A program made the position numbers and the translations under genes. The notes under the pieces are model-generated. The model was not told the origin of the DNA. It searched no databases and worked only from the letters and a program-made list of their open reading frames with translations. From Tupaia tana (Eukaryota > Chordata > Mammalia > Scandentia > Tupaiidae), in contig JAKSZU010000004.1 in assembly GCA_026018925.1 (NCBI GenBank), positions 13,594,964 through 13,658,963 of the forward strand: a stretch of 64,000 nt of DNA. Direction: 5' to 3'. This document shows positions 33,305 through 44,532 of this stretch, piece after piece (the stretch's first letter is position 1; each line of letters starts with the position of its first letter).

Positions 33305-33558
33305 GGACCAGCAGGTGGCGTAATGGTTACATTGCTGGACTCCCACATAGTTGGCCGCAGTTTGAGTCCTAGACCAGGAGGCTTAAAACTCACACCAGAC
33401 ACATGTGTGTGTGCCCAAGATCCTGAGAGAATGGAGGAGAAGGGATTGCAATGTGGCCATCCCCCCGGGGGGTGATTTCTTATTCTGTCTCTCTTGTCTC
33501 TTTAGCGAGCACTTGCACCCTATAGCAAAAATCTTTAAAAAAAAATAAATAAATAAAA
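33305..33558 (+). mobile_element. Type A tRNA-SINE
   Basis: Duplication AAGTTAGT(T/C)ATCA on both sides. Confidence 0.94.
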
Positions 33559-33986
33559 AAGTTAGTCATCATGTGCTTCCTTTGAGAAAAAAGGATGGGG
33601 GCAGAAACGGGAGAGAGGAAGGAGACGGGCAGGCGCTCACCTCATGGCCTTGCCCCAGCCCTGCAGCTGGCTGGCTCAGGCAGACCCAGAGGGCAGGCCT
33701 GGGACCTTCCAGAATCGTACCAACTCCCTTGTGCTTGTAACAGCCCCACAGGCAGGTTCTTCCTTCCCCCCATGGACAGAGGGCGGTCAGGGTGCAGGTG
33801 TGTGTGGTGACCTGGACAAGTGCCGTGTGAGCTGGACCAGCTGCCAGGGCTGCGCTGCTCAGCTGTGGGCCATGGTGGCAGAGTTGGAGGAAAGTGGGAG
33901 GAGAAGGGAGGACACGGGGAGGGCCGGGAGTTCGACCATCTTTGCTCAAGGTACTTGGTGCTGTTCCCTACGTTAAAGTAGCCGAC

Positions 33987-34155
33987 ACAGGTTGAGATGG
34001 CATCGTGGTAAAGGCTCTGGATCCCATGTGGCCAGCCGCAGTTCGAGTCCCAGACTTGGTGGCTTAAAACTCACACTGGGCATTTGTGTGTACGTGCCCA
34101 AATTCCCAAGAGGAGAATAGAGAAGGGATCGTGTCATGGCCATACCCCCCGGGGG

Positions 34156-34204
<49 letters not shown>

Positions 34205-34253
34205 GGTGAGCGCACACCACCCTATAGCTAAACAAGGCTCTAAAAAAGCTAAC
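33987..34253 (+). mobile_element. Type A tRNA-SINE with long (TC)n
   Basis: AAAGTAGC(C/T)GAC on both sides; (TC) run at about 34160-34202. The first head bases are diverged. Confidence 0.9.
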
Positions 34254-34404
34254 AAAGTAGCTGACGTAGCAGCCGGTCCTCTCAGTATACCTGCCTAGCT
34301 TTGCAGTTTCTCTACATTTTCCTTGTACGTGCAGAGGAGAGGAGAGAAGAGAGAAAGGTGTTGCTCTTTCCTGGCATAATAAGTAAGAACTTCAGGGTTC
34401 TCTT

Positions 34405-34645
34405 CTTTTTTGCTTTTCTGTCAGAGGATGGCTGTACTTACCAGAAAAAGAGAAGAAAACAACCCTCTGACAGGGCATGGTCACGCTCTGCAGTTTCTTC
34501 TCCATTTCTCCATCCGGGCAGGATCTGGGGCACACATGTGCCTGGTGTGTTTTCTAAGCCTCCAGGGCCAGGATTTGAACTGCAATTAGCCACATGGGAT
34601 CTGGCTTCCAGTGCACAGTGCTTAACTACTGCACTGCTGGGCTAG
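34405..34645 (-). mobile_element. Type A tRNA-SINE, old
   Basis: GATCTGGGGCACACATGTGCC, GGGCCAGGATTTGAACTGC and CTGCACTGCTGGGCTAG. Confidence 0.75.
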
Positions 34646-35483
34646 TCTCGTTGGGGTGTTTCCCTTTAGGTTTTTTTACTTGTTCAGACACACACATGCG
34701 CGTGCACACACAACAGGCTCTCCATGCTGTGATCCAGCTGCAAGTCAGAACCATAGGCGTGTGCCCATATCCTGTGCGTACAGGGAGACCCCGTGACACC
34801 AGCCCTGGACCTTCCTGTGCAGCTTGAGCATTGCGGGGCGTTCTGTCAACTCTGTGCCACAGGGCTGGCAAATCTCCACGTTTCTGCTCTTACCTGGGGA
34901 GGACAAGAAGTACAGTAGATGGCACCACCATGAGGGCTCCACCCTTACTTGGGAACAGACGAGTCCTTTGAGAAAACTTCTTGTGATGGTGATTGTAGCT
35001 GCCAGGAACTGTCTGGACTCGGCAGCCCCTGCACTCCTGTGGCTCTTTGGGATCAGGGAAAGCAGCAAAGCACCGCTGATTCAGAGTCACCCAGAGAGCA
35101 CATTTCAGGAGCGTTCCCTACAGAAACTACGTATGTGAGGTGGTGGGTTTAGTGACAATCTGATGTAACTGCTCGCAGGCCCGCGTCTGTCAGCCATCGC
35201 TTGTACCCCGTGGTACACAGGACGTGCTGGCAGACGTGTTCTGCCCTCGCTGGGGTCTCTGGCTGATGGAAAACCGAAGGCGTCTTGGGGTGGGGAAGAG
35301 CGCCAGGATGCTGGGGTGCAGGCCCTGGCTCTAGCCATCTTAGCTAGATTCCAGAAACCCAAATATGGCTGCCATGAAGACCAACTGTCTGTCACCTGCA
35401 CAGCCGGGAGGAAGTGAGTCTGAGCGCACCCGAGGTGGTAAGCACGGCAGTCTGCACTAACGTCTTCACTCTGGTTCTCCTAG

Positions 35484-35563
35484 TCAGGTGAGCAGTTCGG
35501 ACGTCAGTGACCAGAAGCCTGAAACGCCAGGCCTTGCTGCCAACCTCGCCATGTCAGAGGAGG
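35484..35563 (+). CDS. EYA3: EYA3 coding exon, 80 nt (residues ~26-53)
   Basis: The acceptor is TCTGGTTCTCCTAG and the donor GTGAGTAC at 35564. Read in phase 2 (T completes AG|T = Ser), the exon gives QVSSSDVSDQKPETPGL followed by AANLAMSEE, then one base (G) of a valine codon. The DVSDQKPET core and the MSEE end match EYA3. Several changes from human (for example PGLAAN in place of SSLASN) are conservative for this disordered, Ser/Thr/Pro-rich segment. The exon is 80 nt with 5' phase 2 and 3' phase 1, so skipping it would shift the frame. Confidence 0.92.
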
Positions 35564-36176
35564 GTGAGTACCGTGCTCTGCATGATGGGAGGTGTGCCCC
35601 TACAGGAGGGCGGTGCTGGTCCCTACCTGGGAGGTGTGCCCCTATAGGCGGCCGGTGCTGGTCCCTACCTGGCTCTCGCTGACAGTGCTGTTAGTGTCAG
35701 AGCACCCAAAGGCTCTTGTGGCCAGCCTGTGTGTCTGTCCCCGCACTCTGAGCTGCATTGGCTTGCCGGCTAAGGAGAGACCGCATGGGATTGCTCACCT
35801 GGGAGCCGCGTGGGCTCATTCTTGTTTTGCGGTCCGGTGCTGTGGGCCAGGACTTATTCGTCCAGAGGACTTGGTACTTTCTCTCTTTCTAATAAATCCA
35901 GATGGCGCCACCTGTCTAGACAGAAAAGCAGGCCAGTTGAGAGCACAGGCCAGTACTGCGCTCCGAGGGAGGCCAGTTGGTGTTTCAGAGCCCCCAGCAG
36001 CCCTCACTGTGCGGCGAGGTCAGTCCATGCGCCTGGTGCAGCTCCTGTGGGTGTGCTGTCCTTCGTAGAGATGTGGCCTTTGTCTTGCGCACCCACTTCC
36101 TCCTCCAGAGTGCCTCCATGCTCACATACTCCTCCCAGTCCAGATCTTAGCAAACACTTTGAAAGAAGAGTTTTGT

Positions 36177-36420
36177 GGGGACCAGCAGGTGGCGTAATGG
36201 TCACGTCGCTGGATTCCCATGTAGTCCATTGCAGTTTGAGTCCCATACCCGGCGGCTTAAAACTCACGCCAGGCGCGTGCGTGTGTGCCCAAAGTCCCAA
36301 GAGGAGAAGGGAGGAGAAGGGATTGCGGTGTGGCCATCCTCCCAGGGGGTGATTTCTTGCTTTCTATCTCTCTTTCTCTCTAGCAAGTGCACGTGTCCTA
36401 TAGCAAAAAATCTTTAAAAA
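36177..36420 (+). mobile_element. Type A tRNA-SINE
   Basis: GGGGACCAGCAGGTGGCGTA head to CCTATAGCAAAAAATC end. Confidence 0.94.
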
Positions 36421-36618
36421 AGAGATTTATGTCAAACATTTTTAAAAGGGTACTTTCTTGGGAGTATTGTGTGTTTTAAGATAATTAACCTTATATGCTT
36501 TTCATATAGTATGTGAAAACGTGACTAAAAAAGTGTGTCTTGAAGTCTGTTTGTTATTTCCTCAAAGGTAGTTCTGCTCCAGTAGTTCTGAAGCCATTTA
36601 GCACACATGAGAACCATC

Positions 36619-36825
36619 TGGGCCAGGCCTGTGGCCAGATCCCACGTAGCTGACCACATGGTTCACTCCCCGGGCCCCGTTTCATGAGAAGTATGCCAAG
36701 TGCACGTGTGTGCACACCCCGTACCCTGATGGGGTGGAGAAGTGGAGCAGGGCTGCGGAACTTGCAGGCCCCTTTAGTAGTGCTTTCCTATCCCTCTCTG
36801 CCGAGTGCCTGCTCTGCTAGCACAT
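36619..36825 (+). mobile_element. Type A tRNA-SINE, old
   Basis: GGGCCAGGCCTGTGGCC, GGTTCACTCCC and GCACGTGTGTGCACACCCC. Confidence 0.6.
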
Positions 36826-36984
36826 CTGGGAGAAAGGAACGAGAGCATAGTCTGTAACGCTTGTTTTCACGTCGAATTTTGTCCTCACCTTCAGAGAGGG
36901 TTATGCAATAGGGTTAATATGGACGTGGGGAACCGCTTGTTCACACTGCGGTCTCTGCTCTAAGCAGCAAAGTGTCCTTTCTCT

Positions 36985-37238
36985 TTTTGTTGTTTTTTTA
37001 AGAGATGTTTGCTATAGGGCATGGGTGCTCACTGTAGAGACAGAGGTAGAAATTGAGAAATCATCCCCCAGTGGGATGGCCATACCGCAGTCCCTTCTCT
37101 TCCATTCTTCTCTTCAGATTTTGGGCACACATGGAAACACACCCAGTGTGAGTTTTAAGCCCCCAGGTTTGGGAATCGAACCACGGTTGACTACGTGGGA
37201 GTCCAGTGATGTAACCATTATGCCATTTGCTGTTCCCC
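36985..37238 (-). mobile_element. Type A tRNA-SINE
   Basis: GTTTGCTATAGGGCATGGG to ATGCCATTTGCTGTTCCC. Confidence 0.92.
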
Positions 37239-37683
37239 CCTCTCATCTCTCAAATGTCCCACTTATCCTCAGGAAAAAGTCCTGCTCCATAAAAATCTCC
37301 CTTTACATACTTTAGGGCCATGGAGTTAAGTTGAATCTTATTGCTCTTTCCCAATCATTTTCTTTTTTCGCTCTGACACTCTAGTTCACGTGAACTCTAC
37401 GCGTTTACCTTCCCGTCTTCCTCTTTTACCTTAGACTGACCTCTCTATCACTCTGTTTTTAAAGGCTAGACCCTCTCCATTTTCTTCTCCAGCCAGACTC
37501 ATACAGCTCTTGACCTCAACGTCCGTGTGGGTGACTTGGCCAGTGCCCGTCTTCTCCCTCTCACTCAGCGTGATTCCTGTGCTGTGCAGTGATGTCCCTC
37601 ACACGGACCTTGCCTAACTTTCTCCCATGCACTTCTTGCTGAGCCTCAGTTCTAACATGACCCAGCCCTCCATGAACACGAAC

Positions 37684-37860
37684 GGGTGGACGGGCAGCCA
37701 GACAGTGGCAGCGTCGTATCCCTCCTCCGTGAGTGCGGACAGACAGCCAGACAGTGGCAGGGTCGTATCCCTCCTCCGTGAGCACGGGCGGACAGATGGA
37801 CAGTGGCAGGGTCATATCCCTCCTCCGTGAGCGTGGATGGACAGATGGACAGTGGTAGCA
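37684..37860 (+). repeat. ~50 bp tandem array, ~3.6 units
   Basis: Each unit holds GACAGTGGCAG(G/C)GTC, TATCCCTCCTCCGTGAG and a GGACAGA run. Copies of GACAGTGG occur at about 50 bp steps (near 37700, 37750, 37798, 37848). Confidence 0.9.
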
Positions 37861-37989
37861 TGGTCTCGGTGCACCCAGCACTTAGGATCCTGCTACATGT
37901 CCCTCATGAGTTTGCTTTCAGATGTTTCACGGCACCTCTTCTTACCAGTCCTCAGTCATTTTTCTTTGCATTTTCTTCTTAATTTCTAG

Positions 37990-38175
37990 AAGATACTTGT
38001 ACTTGCCCGAGAGAGACAGAGGAAGAGAGCCCCTCCCAGTGTGGCGTGGTCACCCCGGAATCCTTCCCCCCTTCTCCGTGTGCTTTGTCTGCCTGTTGCC
38101 CAGTGCCTGGGGACAGGACGCAGACTGGTCTGGCCTGTGGGACCCGACTCCCTTAGCCACGGGCTGGGGCCTGGC
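37990..38175 (-). mobile_element. tRNA-SINE, heavily worn
   Basis: CGAGAGAGACAGAGG, GTGGTCACCCCGGAATCC and CTTAGCCACGGGCTGG follow the antisense layout. Confidence 0.5.
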
Positions 38176-38394
38176 CTGCCTCCCTCTTAGCTGATAATGC
38201 CTTCCCGGACGGGAGAATCCCTTCCCATCCTGCCATCCCACCAGCGCTCACACTTCTGATCTTCCTGCATTTGTGCCCAGGTTTTTGCTTCTGTCAAATG
38301 TGAGGCCTTTGATTCGTTTCCCACCCGTCGGCTCCCACTGCCTAGGCCTTTGGCGCGTGGACATCCCCTGCCACTCCTGCAGTGTCGCGGTCAA

Positions 38395-38630
38395 TTCTTC
38401 CTTTCTAATTGGCCAGAGAGCTCACGGGCCTGCCCAGAGGCAGGGAGAGGGAGGGCGAAAGCACCCGATGGGGCAAGGTCACACCACGTGTCTTCTGTCT
38501 CTCCACCTTGCGGGATCCTGAGTACGCACACACACCCAACGCACTTTTCAAGCCACCGCGACCGGGATGCAGACCACAACTGGCCCTGTGCAGTCGGCCT
38601 CTTCGACCGCCCTCGTGGAGTGGACCCGCC
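38395..38630 (-). mobile_element. tRNA-SINE, old
   Basis: AAGGTCACACCACG, GGGATCCTGAGTACGCAC and AAGCCACCGCGACCGGGATGC. Confidence 0.6.
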
Positions 38631-38984
38631 TTGTCCTGCAGCACGTCCTGTCAGTAAAGCAACCTGTTCCCGTGTCTCTCACCCTGAATCAGACAGAGGA
38701 CCCGCTTGGCTCCAGACGCCCCTGTCGTTAGACCTTCTCTCCGTTCTGTATGCCGGATCTGTGGTGGGCCTGCCCCACCGCTCAGCCGTCTGCCACTCGT
38801 TTGTCGGCCCTCAGTAGTGCAGGCTCTCTTCCACGGCACGGAGACCGCGCTAGCCAGGGTCAGCAGCTCTGCCCCATCGCGGGCCTCGCAGACAGTTCCT
38901 CCTCTCACTGGCAGTGTGTCTCCAGCCTTTCTCCTTCGATGGCATTCTTCATCTCTCTGAGCTCTGGATGTTCTTTTCTTTGTT

Positions 38985-39130
38985 CCCTTTATTTATTACC
39001 GTGCATGTGCATGTGAGAAGGGGAGAAAGAGAGGCGAGCGCCCCCCACGGGTCCTGGTCACATCACAGTCCCTACCACCAATCCTCACAGCGCACGCCCA
39101 CTGCTCCACACAACTGGAGGCTGACGGCCT
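38985..39130 (-). mobile_element. tRNA-SINE fragment, old
   Basis: GTGCATGTGCATGTGAG, GGTCACATCACAGTCCC and CGCACGCCCACTGC; head missing. Confidence 0.5.
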
Positions 39131-39391
39131 CGGGGCTTGGGTCTAGGCTGCCATCCTTCCTGTTTCTTTACCCTCCCGTTGTGACATTGCTCTGAATGTC
39201 TTCTGCGTCACCCCAGTCATTTCCAGTCTGACTCCCTTCGCCTTGTTGGTGTGTCCAGTGCCCGGTGGTCATTTCTGCTCAGTGTCTGAGAGGAGTCTAA
39301 AAAGCGCCTCGCCTCGGCTCCTGCGGGCCTCCGCCTGCTCTGCAGCTTGCCCATCTTGGGTAGTGGCACCACTGTTCCTCCAGGCACACTA

Positions 39392-39465
39392 ACTGTTAGG
39401 TCTTCGGGACAGTCACAGCGTATTTTCCTATGCAGAAACGTGTCGTGGTGCCCCAATGACCCATA
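39392..39465. mobile_element. Degenerate mariner-like palindromic element
   Basis: TGTTAGGTCTTCGGGACAGTC and GTCGTGGTGCCCCAATGACCC are imperfect arms around CTATGCAGAAACGTG, in the layout of the three clearer copies. Confidence 0.45.
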
Positions 39466-40871
39466 AAATCCAGAATCACCCTGTATTCCCGTTTGCTCAT
39501 TTCCAACACCCAGATCCATCGTGACGACCCCACCCCACCGTGGCTGCACCTCACTGGGCGCTGTCCTGCAGGTGGCCTGGCTGGCCGTGCTTTGATAGGG
39601 GTTGACCTGCAGCTCCTGAGTCTTGCCAAGGTCAAGGCTTGTGCGTTCTCCACAGAGGCGAGAATTGACCCATGTCTCCCAGGATGTTTTTGCTGATCTT
39701 CTTAGCTGAATTAAATTGAAGAGGATAAAGTCTTGGGTTTTGTGCGGACCTTTCAGAGAGGGAGCTGTGATTGTGCAAAACCCTAAGGGATCCAGTATGT
39801 GCTCTGTGCCACTAGTGCTAAGATTTTCAGGTCTGGTTGAGACCTCCTTCACTTTTCCTCAGGGTGGGTCCAGCGGAGCGGGACCTTGGGTAGTTACCCG
39901 TAATGTGCCCGGACAGTGGCGCTGGGTGTGGCCTTCCGCGATAGGCCCAGTGTTGGGTGGGCTCGCTCCTGGCCAGGGTTCTCTGTAGGTGGGGCAGCCT
40001 TTCAGGGAACCCAGTGAGCACAAGGTGAGCTGGCCCTGTCGGTGCCTGGTCACAGTGGAGCAGGTCTCGAACTATTGAGGAATCGTGAAAACTCACTGGC
40101 TGAGTTCTGGCCTCAGAGAGGGCTGAAGCGGTGCTCCTACATGGGGCGCTGCCAGCCTTTGGGCTCGCGTCAGGTATCTGCACCGTCCATCCCACATACG
40201 ATCACGGTCACCTCCGTGACTCTTCCCAAGGAAATCAAGGGGCCCGCGGGGTGCCAGCTGTCTGTTTCTTTGCGTGGTGGCCATGAGTGTGTCGTGTCAG
40301 CTCCTCGGCCTGTCTCTGCCTTGCCAAACTGAAGCCGAGCCTCGCTGCGAAGCGCAGAAGCCGCTGTGTGCGGCGTGCTTGGCCTCGTCCTGCTGCAGCC
40401 TGTACACAGCGGTCGTAATGGCATTCTCGTGAGGCCAGCACTTGTCCCAGGCTGGTCTTCCTGCAGGGCATTCTTCAGGTCTTTTACTTGGAAGAGCATA
40501 AGCACCCAGAGGGGGATTACGCTGCAGAGGCATAATGAGGCTTCCTAGAGATGGGTCTTAGAAGCACAGCCGAGAGCCCAGGAGGACCCCATTTGTGCTG
40601 TGAGGTCAGGGATGGGGATGGTAGCAGTCAGGAGGTGCCAGCCCTGCCTCTTTTCCGCACCCCCAGACTCACTTCTCTGACCATCCCGAAGTCTATAAAC
40701 AGGTCCGTAAATGCAGAATGGAGAGATTTTCTGCTCTGCAGTCTTCCTCACCTGGCACCCGAGCTGTGCTCTGTGACGTAGCTCGGAAGACTACAGTGAG
40801 ATAAGCAACTTCTCCCATTTTGCTTTGGAGCTATTGCAACTTTTCACCTGGTGGTATTATCTTTCTTTCAG

Positions 40872-40938
40872 TTATGACATGCACTGATTACCTCCCTCGC
40901 TCATCCAGTGATTATACCTCACAAATGTATTCCACAAA
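40872..40938 (+). CDS. EYA3: EYA3 coding exon, 67 nt (residues ~53-75)
   Basis: The exon lies between acceptor TATCTTTCTTTCAG and a near-consensus donor GTAAGTTG at 40939. With the G carried from the previous exon it reads VMTCTDYLPRSSSDYTSQMY and then STK, where the lysine codon (AA|G) is split with the next exon. The TCTDY, DYTSQMYS and final lysine are characteristic of EYA3. Tyrosine-rich spacing is typical of the EYA N-terminal transactivation region. Cumulative CDS length to here is 224 nt, leaving phase 2, which the next exon satisfies. Confidence 0.93.
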
Positions 40939-41605
40939 GTAAGTTGAATAATTTTTTTATTTCCAAAATCTGTATGCTTTTTTTCTCGGGTCATTGCAAA
41001 ATTTTATTTGCTATTTAATTTACTTTCATCTCTTTTGTTCTGTCTGTACTTACTCCCGCTTCTTATCCCATAAAGACAGCCTGCATAGTGCCCTTTGCAG
41101 AGGGAGGTGGCTGTGGGGTAGGCCCGGCCCACAGGGCCATGCTCTCAGCAGGCACGGGCGCTCAGAGCACTGGGCATGCACAGACGTCGCCGACCGAGCC
41201 CTGACCTGTATCAGGGCTCGCAGCCTGATCTGTGTCTGGGTCCTGGCGAGGAATGCCCTCAGAACAGAGATGGGCCTGAAGTGGGCAGCCTCGGGGTGGC
41301 GTCACTGAAAGGTAGCATTTGAGACCGTCGTGGGGTAAGGTCAGTATTTAGGGGACCCAGTTCCAAGATGGGCAGGTGCAGAACATGTGCCCATTAACGG
41401 AGTGGACCCGGACCGGACCACGTGGGCACACCTGTGTGCATGCGAGACTGATGCAGTCCATGTGCTCACACACGCAGGGCACCTGAAGGAGTTCTAGACC
41501 GGCAGGAGAAGCGCCACGGGCCAGGATAGAAAGGAAACCAGCTTTATTTCTCTGTCGTACCCATTTGTACTTTGAATTCTCATGAGTTAAAAATAAAATT
41601 AAGTA

Positions 41606-41820
41606 GGGCTGACTCCAAAGCTTCGTGGTTAAGGCAGTCAGAGCCCACGTGACTGACGGCTTAAGAAACACCCTGGGTATGTGTGCATGCGTGCCAAGTC
41701 CTGAAGGGGAAGGCAGGAGGGGAATGCATTGAGATGGAGAACGTGCTCTCCTCTCCCTTTCTCCATCTCTGCTTCTCCCTCTGCTGAGTACAGGCCTTCT
41801 AGCAATAACAATAATAATTT
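41606..41820 (+). mobile_element. Type A tRNA-SINE, old
   Basis: GGGCTGACTCCAAAGC, GTGTGCATGCGTGCC and CCTTCTAGCAATAAC. Confidence 0.7.
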
Positions 41821-41835
41821 CTGAAAGGTCAGTAC

Positions 41836-42110
41836 AGGGGCCAGCAGTAGCATGGTGGTTAAGACGCTGTATTCCACATGGCCAAGTCCACAGTTCAAGT
41901 CCCAGATCTGGTAGCTTGAGAAACATGTTGGATGCATGTGTGTGCCCAAGATCCATGGAGGAGAATAGATTGCAGCACTCACAGTCTCAATCCCCGGAGG
42001 AGAATGGAGGAGAAGGGCTTGCAGCGTGGCCACTCCCCCAGAGGATGATCTCTCTCTGTCTCCCTGTCTGTCTCTTTCTCTGATGAGTGCACGTATCCTC
42101 TGGCAATTCA
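41836..42110 (+). mobile_element. Type A tRNA-SINE with internal duplication
   Basis: GGGGCCAGCAGTAGCATGG head. The GGAGGAGAATAG/GATTGCAGC part appears twice (about 41956-41976 and 41996-42025). Confidence 0.85.
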
Positions 42111-42377
42111 GAATGAAACAAAAACAGCACAGATGGTGTCCTTGGGCTAGTCCTCGTGTGGTTTTCTGTGTAGTGACTGAGCCTAGCCTCTGGGTCGCCA
42201 TGAAGAGATCACACACTAAACGGGAGGGTACGTGTGAGTCTTCACCTGGGGTAGGACAGGATGACCCTGAACGTGTCTGGAGAGCAGTCACTGAGTCACT
42301 GACACGTCGGGTCGCGGAGCTGCTGAATAAAGAAGAATAGAAGTGTTCTTCTTTTTTTCCAATAGCATTCTTTCCTC

Positions 42378-42547
42378 TTTTTAAAAATTATTTTGTTTCA
42401 TTTATTACCATCATTATTATTTGTTTAATTTAACTAGAGAGAGAGAGAAAGGGAAAGTAGGAAAGTAAGCTTCCAGGTCTGAGACTCGAACCATAGTCGG
42501 CCATGTGGGAGTCCAGCACCTTAGCCACCATGCCACCTGCCGGCCCC
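42378..42547 (-). mobile_element. Type B tRNA-SINE
   Basis: AAAATTATTTTGTTTCATTT, GGAAAGTAAGCTTCCAGG and CCACCTGCCGGCCCC. Confidence 0.92.
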
Positions 42548-42688
42548 AAGAATAGACATTTTCAAATTCACATTCTTGGAATCTGCCTGGACATCTTGCC
42601 TATTCTAACTTCATTCATTTTGTTTAACAGCATTTTAAATAGTACCTGCCAGATTGAAGATACTTTATTAGCTCTGCTGTCTGTCTGG

Positions 42689-42951
42689 TTTTTTTTTGTT
42701 TGTTTGTTTGTTTTTTTGAGAGAGGTTTTTGGTATAGGGTGCGTGCGCTCACCAGACAGACAGAGACAGAAAAATCACCCCCCAGGGGGATGGCCACACC
42801 ACAATCCCGTCTCCTCCATTCTCCTCTCGGGATCTTGGGCACACACGCACACGCGCCTGGCGTGAGTTTTAATCCACCGGGTCCGGGACGCAAACCATGG
42901 TCGACTACATGGGAGTCCAGCAACATAGCCATGACGCAAACTGCTGGCCCC
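42689..42951 (-). mobile_element. Type A tRNA-SINE, young
   Basis: GTTTG-rich tail, GGTATAGGGTGCGTGCGC to AACTGCTGGCCCC. Confidence 0.94.
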
Positions 42952-42959
42952 TTATAGTT

Positions 42960-43188
42960 TTGCCAGAGGGCTCGTACTCTGGAAAGAGCGAAGCGGAGAG
43001 TTACAAAGCACCCTGCAGCCCATGAAAGACGTCACAATCGCTTCTCCTGTGTCTCTCCTTCCTTCAGGGAGCTGAGGCACACGTGCACGTGTGCTAGGCA
43101 TGTTTCTCAGCTGCTGGGCCTGGCACTCAGCCATGTAGTCGGCCATCTGGGGCCCGGCTGCTGTAACCACCACACCGCCAGCTAGCCT
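42960..43188 (-). mobile_element. tRNA-SINE, old
   Basis: GCCAGAGGGCTCGTAC, CAGCTGCTGGGCCTGGC and ACACCGCCAGCTAGCC. Confidence 0.6.
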
Positions 43189-43467
43189 GCTGTCTCTCTT
43201 CGTTCAGACCAGCTTTCCACTTTCTGGAACCACTGCGTTATTGTGTCACCGAGCATCCATTGCTAGACCCTCCTCTTGCCCCGTTCTAGAAAGCAGCGTG
43301 AGGTTAATCTTAGCTCTGGCCTCGTAGCTGTGCTCCCAGTTTCAGATCTGCTGAGCCCTTAGCCTGCCGTCCCTGGGCTCTGCCACACCTCTGCCCGCTG
43401 CTCCCCTTCTCTGAGCAGGCGTTCTTGTGCTTCCCCGTGCTGCTGGCAGGCCGAAGCTGCCCTGCCG

Positions 43468-43690
43468 AACGCCCTTTCCCCCCGCCCCAGCTCAGCCACC
43501 CTGCTCAGCCCCCTGCCCTGTCTAGAACGCCCTTTCCCCCGCCCCAGCTCAGCCGTCCTGCTCAGCCCCCTGCCCTGTCTAGAACGCCCTTTCCCCCGCC
43601 CCAGCTCAGCCGCCCTGCTCAGCCCCCCTGCCCTGTCTAGAACGCCCTTTCCCCTGCCCCAGCTCAGCCGCCCTGCTCAGCCCCACAGCG
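43468..43690 (+). repeat. 57 bp GC-rich tandem array, 4 units
   Basis: Units starting AACGCCCTTTCCCC at 43468, 43526, 43583 and 43641 continue with CAGCTCAGCC, CCTGCTCAGCCC and CCTGTCTAG. They are over 90% alike by eye, differing by one or two Cs. Confidence 0.93.
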
Positions 43691-44395
43691 TTTCTTTCCT
43701 TCGTGTTCCTCTTCTCCCAAAACTCTCCCCTCTAGCCCCCCTTTTTGTTGTTCGAACATACGTGGTCCACGTGACACACTCCTACAGTGCGAGGGTAGCA
43801 CGGGTCACCAGATGAGATACCTGGTATTTTCAAATACTCAGTGCCATGGCAGGGATGAGACGGCCGGGCCCGCGAGCCAGTGCCAAGGCCCCGGGGCTCA
43901 CTGCTGAGCTCAGTCTCTGGCGATCCCTGGGCCAGCTAGCGGCAGTGCTCTGTCCAAAATCGCAGCGGGGAGGTGAGCTCAGTCTGAGACTTTGGGGCCG
44001 ACCCCATTCTCTGCTGCAATTGCTTGCCTCTCCTCCACCAGCCTCAGCCTTCTCTCCAAGTCCTGCTTTCCCTGGGTGGAAAAGGAGAGCCTCAGGGTTC
44101 CAGTTTGTGTGTCTGTGAGGGCGTGGCCACATGTAATCCACCCTCGTGTCGCACGGAGGACCTTGCATGTAGGGTGTCTGCGAGGGTGTTAGTGACGGGT
44201 AAGTTTCCCCGAACTGTCCCTGAGGTAGGCGATGGTAGAGCCTAACCAGGACACGGGGTTCTGCCCCTTCACTGTAATAACGAGCCTGCTGGTGTGGGGC
44301 TCGTCCTCGCTGCTGACGCTGCCGGTCGTAGGGAGCTCTTTGCCCTGTTTCTCTAAGTCACAGGTGAAAGCTTCTGTTGTCTTGGATTTCCCTAG

Positions 44396-44532
44396 GCCGT
44401 ACGCACACATCCTCTCAGTTCCTGTTTCGGACGCGGCTTACCCGGGGCAGACCCAGTACCAGGCCCTGCAGCAGTCCCAGCCCTATGCTGTCTACCCGCA
44501 GGCGAGCCAGACTTACGGACTACCTCCTTTCG
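44396..44532 (+). CDS. EYA3: EYA3 coding exon, 137 nt (residues ~75-121)
   Basis: The acceptor is GTCTTGGATTTCCCTAG and the donor GTAAGG at 44533. Translation gives PYAHILSVPVSDAAYPGQ, then TQYQALQQSQPYAVYPQ and ASQTYGLPPFG. By human numbering from memory, Tyr77, His79 and Tyr90 fall in this exon; these residues have been reported as needed for the N-terminal threonine phosphatase activity of EYA3. All three are kept here (PYAH, and the Y of DAAY). Regularly spaced YxxxQ/YPQ motifs show the Tyr/Gln/Pro-rich transactivation region. The exon is unusually G+C rich at third positions compared with the next exon. It ends in phase 1. Confidence 0.95.

Larger units (their letters stand above)
29217..35483 (+). 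other. EYA3: EYA3 intron between the 44-nt and 80-nt exons
   Basis: A 6.3 kb intron with about 9 SINEs, the C-rich minisatellite at 31857-32880 and simple TC repeats. The stretches 29910-30340, 33560-33975 and 34650-35480 show nothing that I can identify. Confidence 0.85.
35564..40871 (+). other. EYA3: EYA3 intron between the 80-nt and 67-nt exons
   Basis: A 5.3 kb intron with three clear and three worn SINEs, a 50 bp tandem array (37684-37860) and a degenerate mariner-like palindrome near 39392-39465. The stretch 38600-40850 is relatively CpG rich and mostly unclassified; its ORFs have no family resemblance. Two short direct repeats of GAGGTGTGCCCCTA follow the donor (near 35590 and 35631). 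Confidence 0.85.
40939..44395 (+). other. EYA3: EYA3 intron between the 67-nt and 137-nt exons
   Basis: A 3.5 kb intron with five SINEs (41606-43188) and the 57 bp GC-rich tandem array (43468-43690). The stretches 40950-41600 and 43700-44390 hold no recognisable gene or repeat. Confidence 0.85.

Noticed and set aside
38300-39200. CpG island
   Set aside because: CpG-richer than its surroundings, but it overlaps old GC-rich SINE copies and has no promoter motif or exon.
39217-39852. 211-codon minus-strand open frame
   Set aside because: No recognisable family; it covers a degenerate palindrome and unique intron sequence. I cannot exclude an old processed pseudogene, but nothing supports one.
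41638-42291. 217-codon minus-strand open frame
   Set aside because: It runs through two SINEs read backwards; the protein resembles other SINE translations, not a gene.
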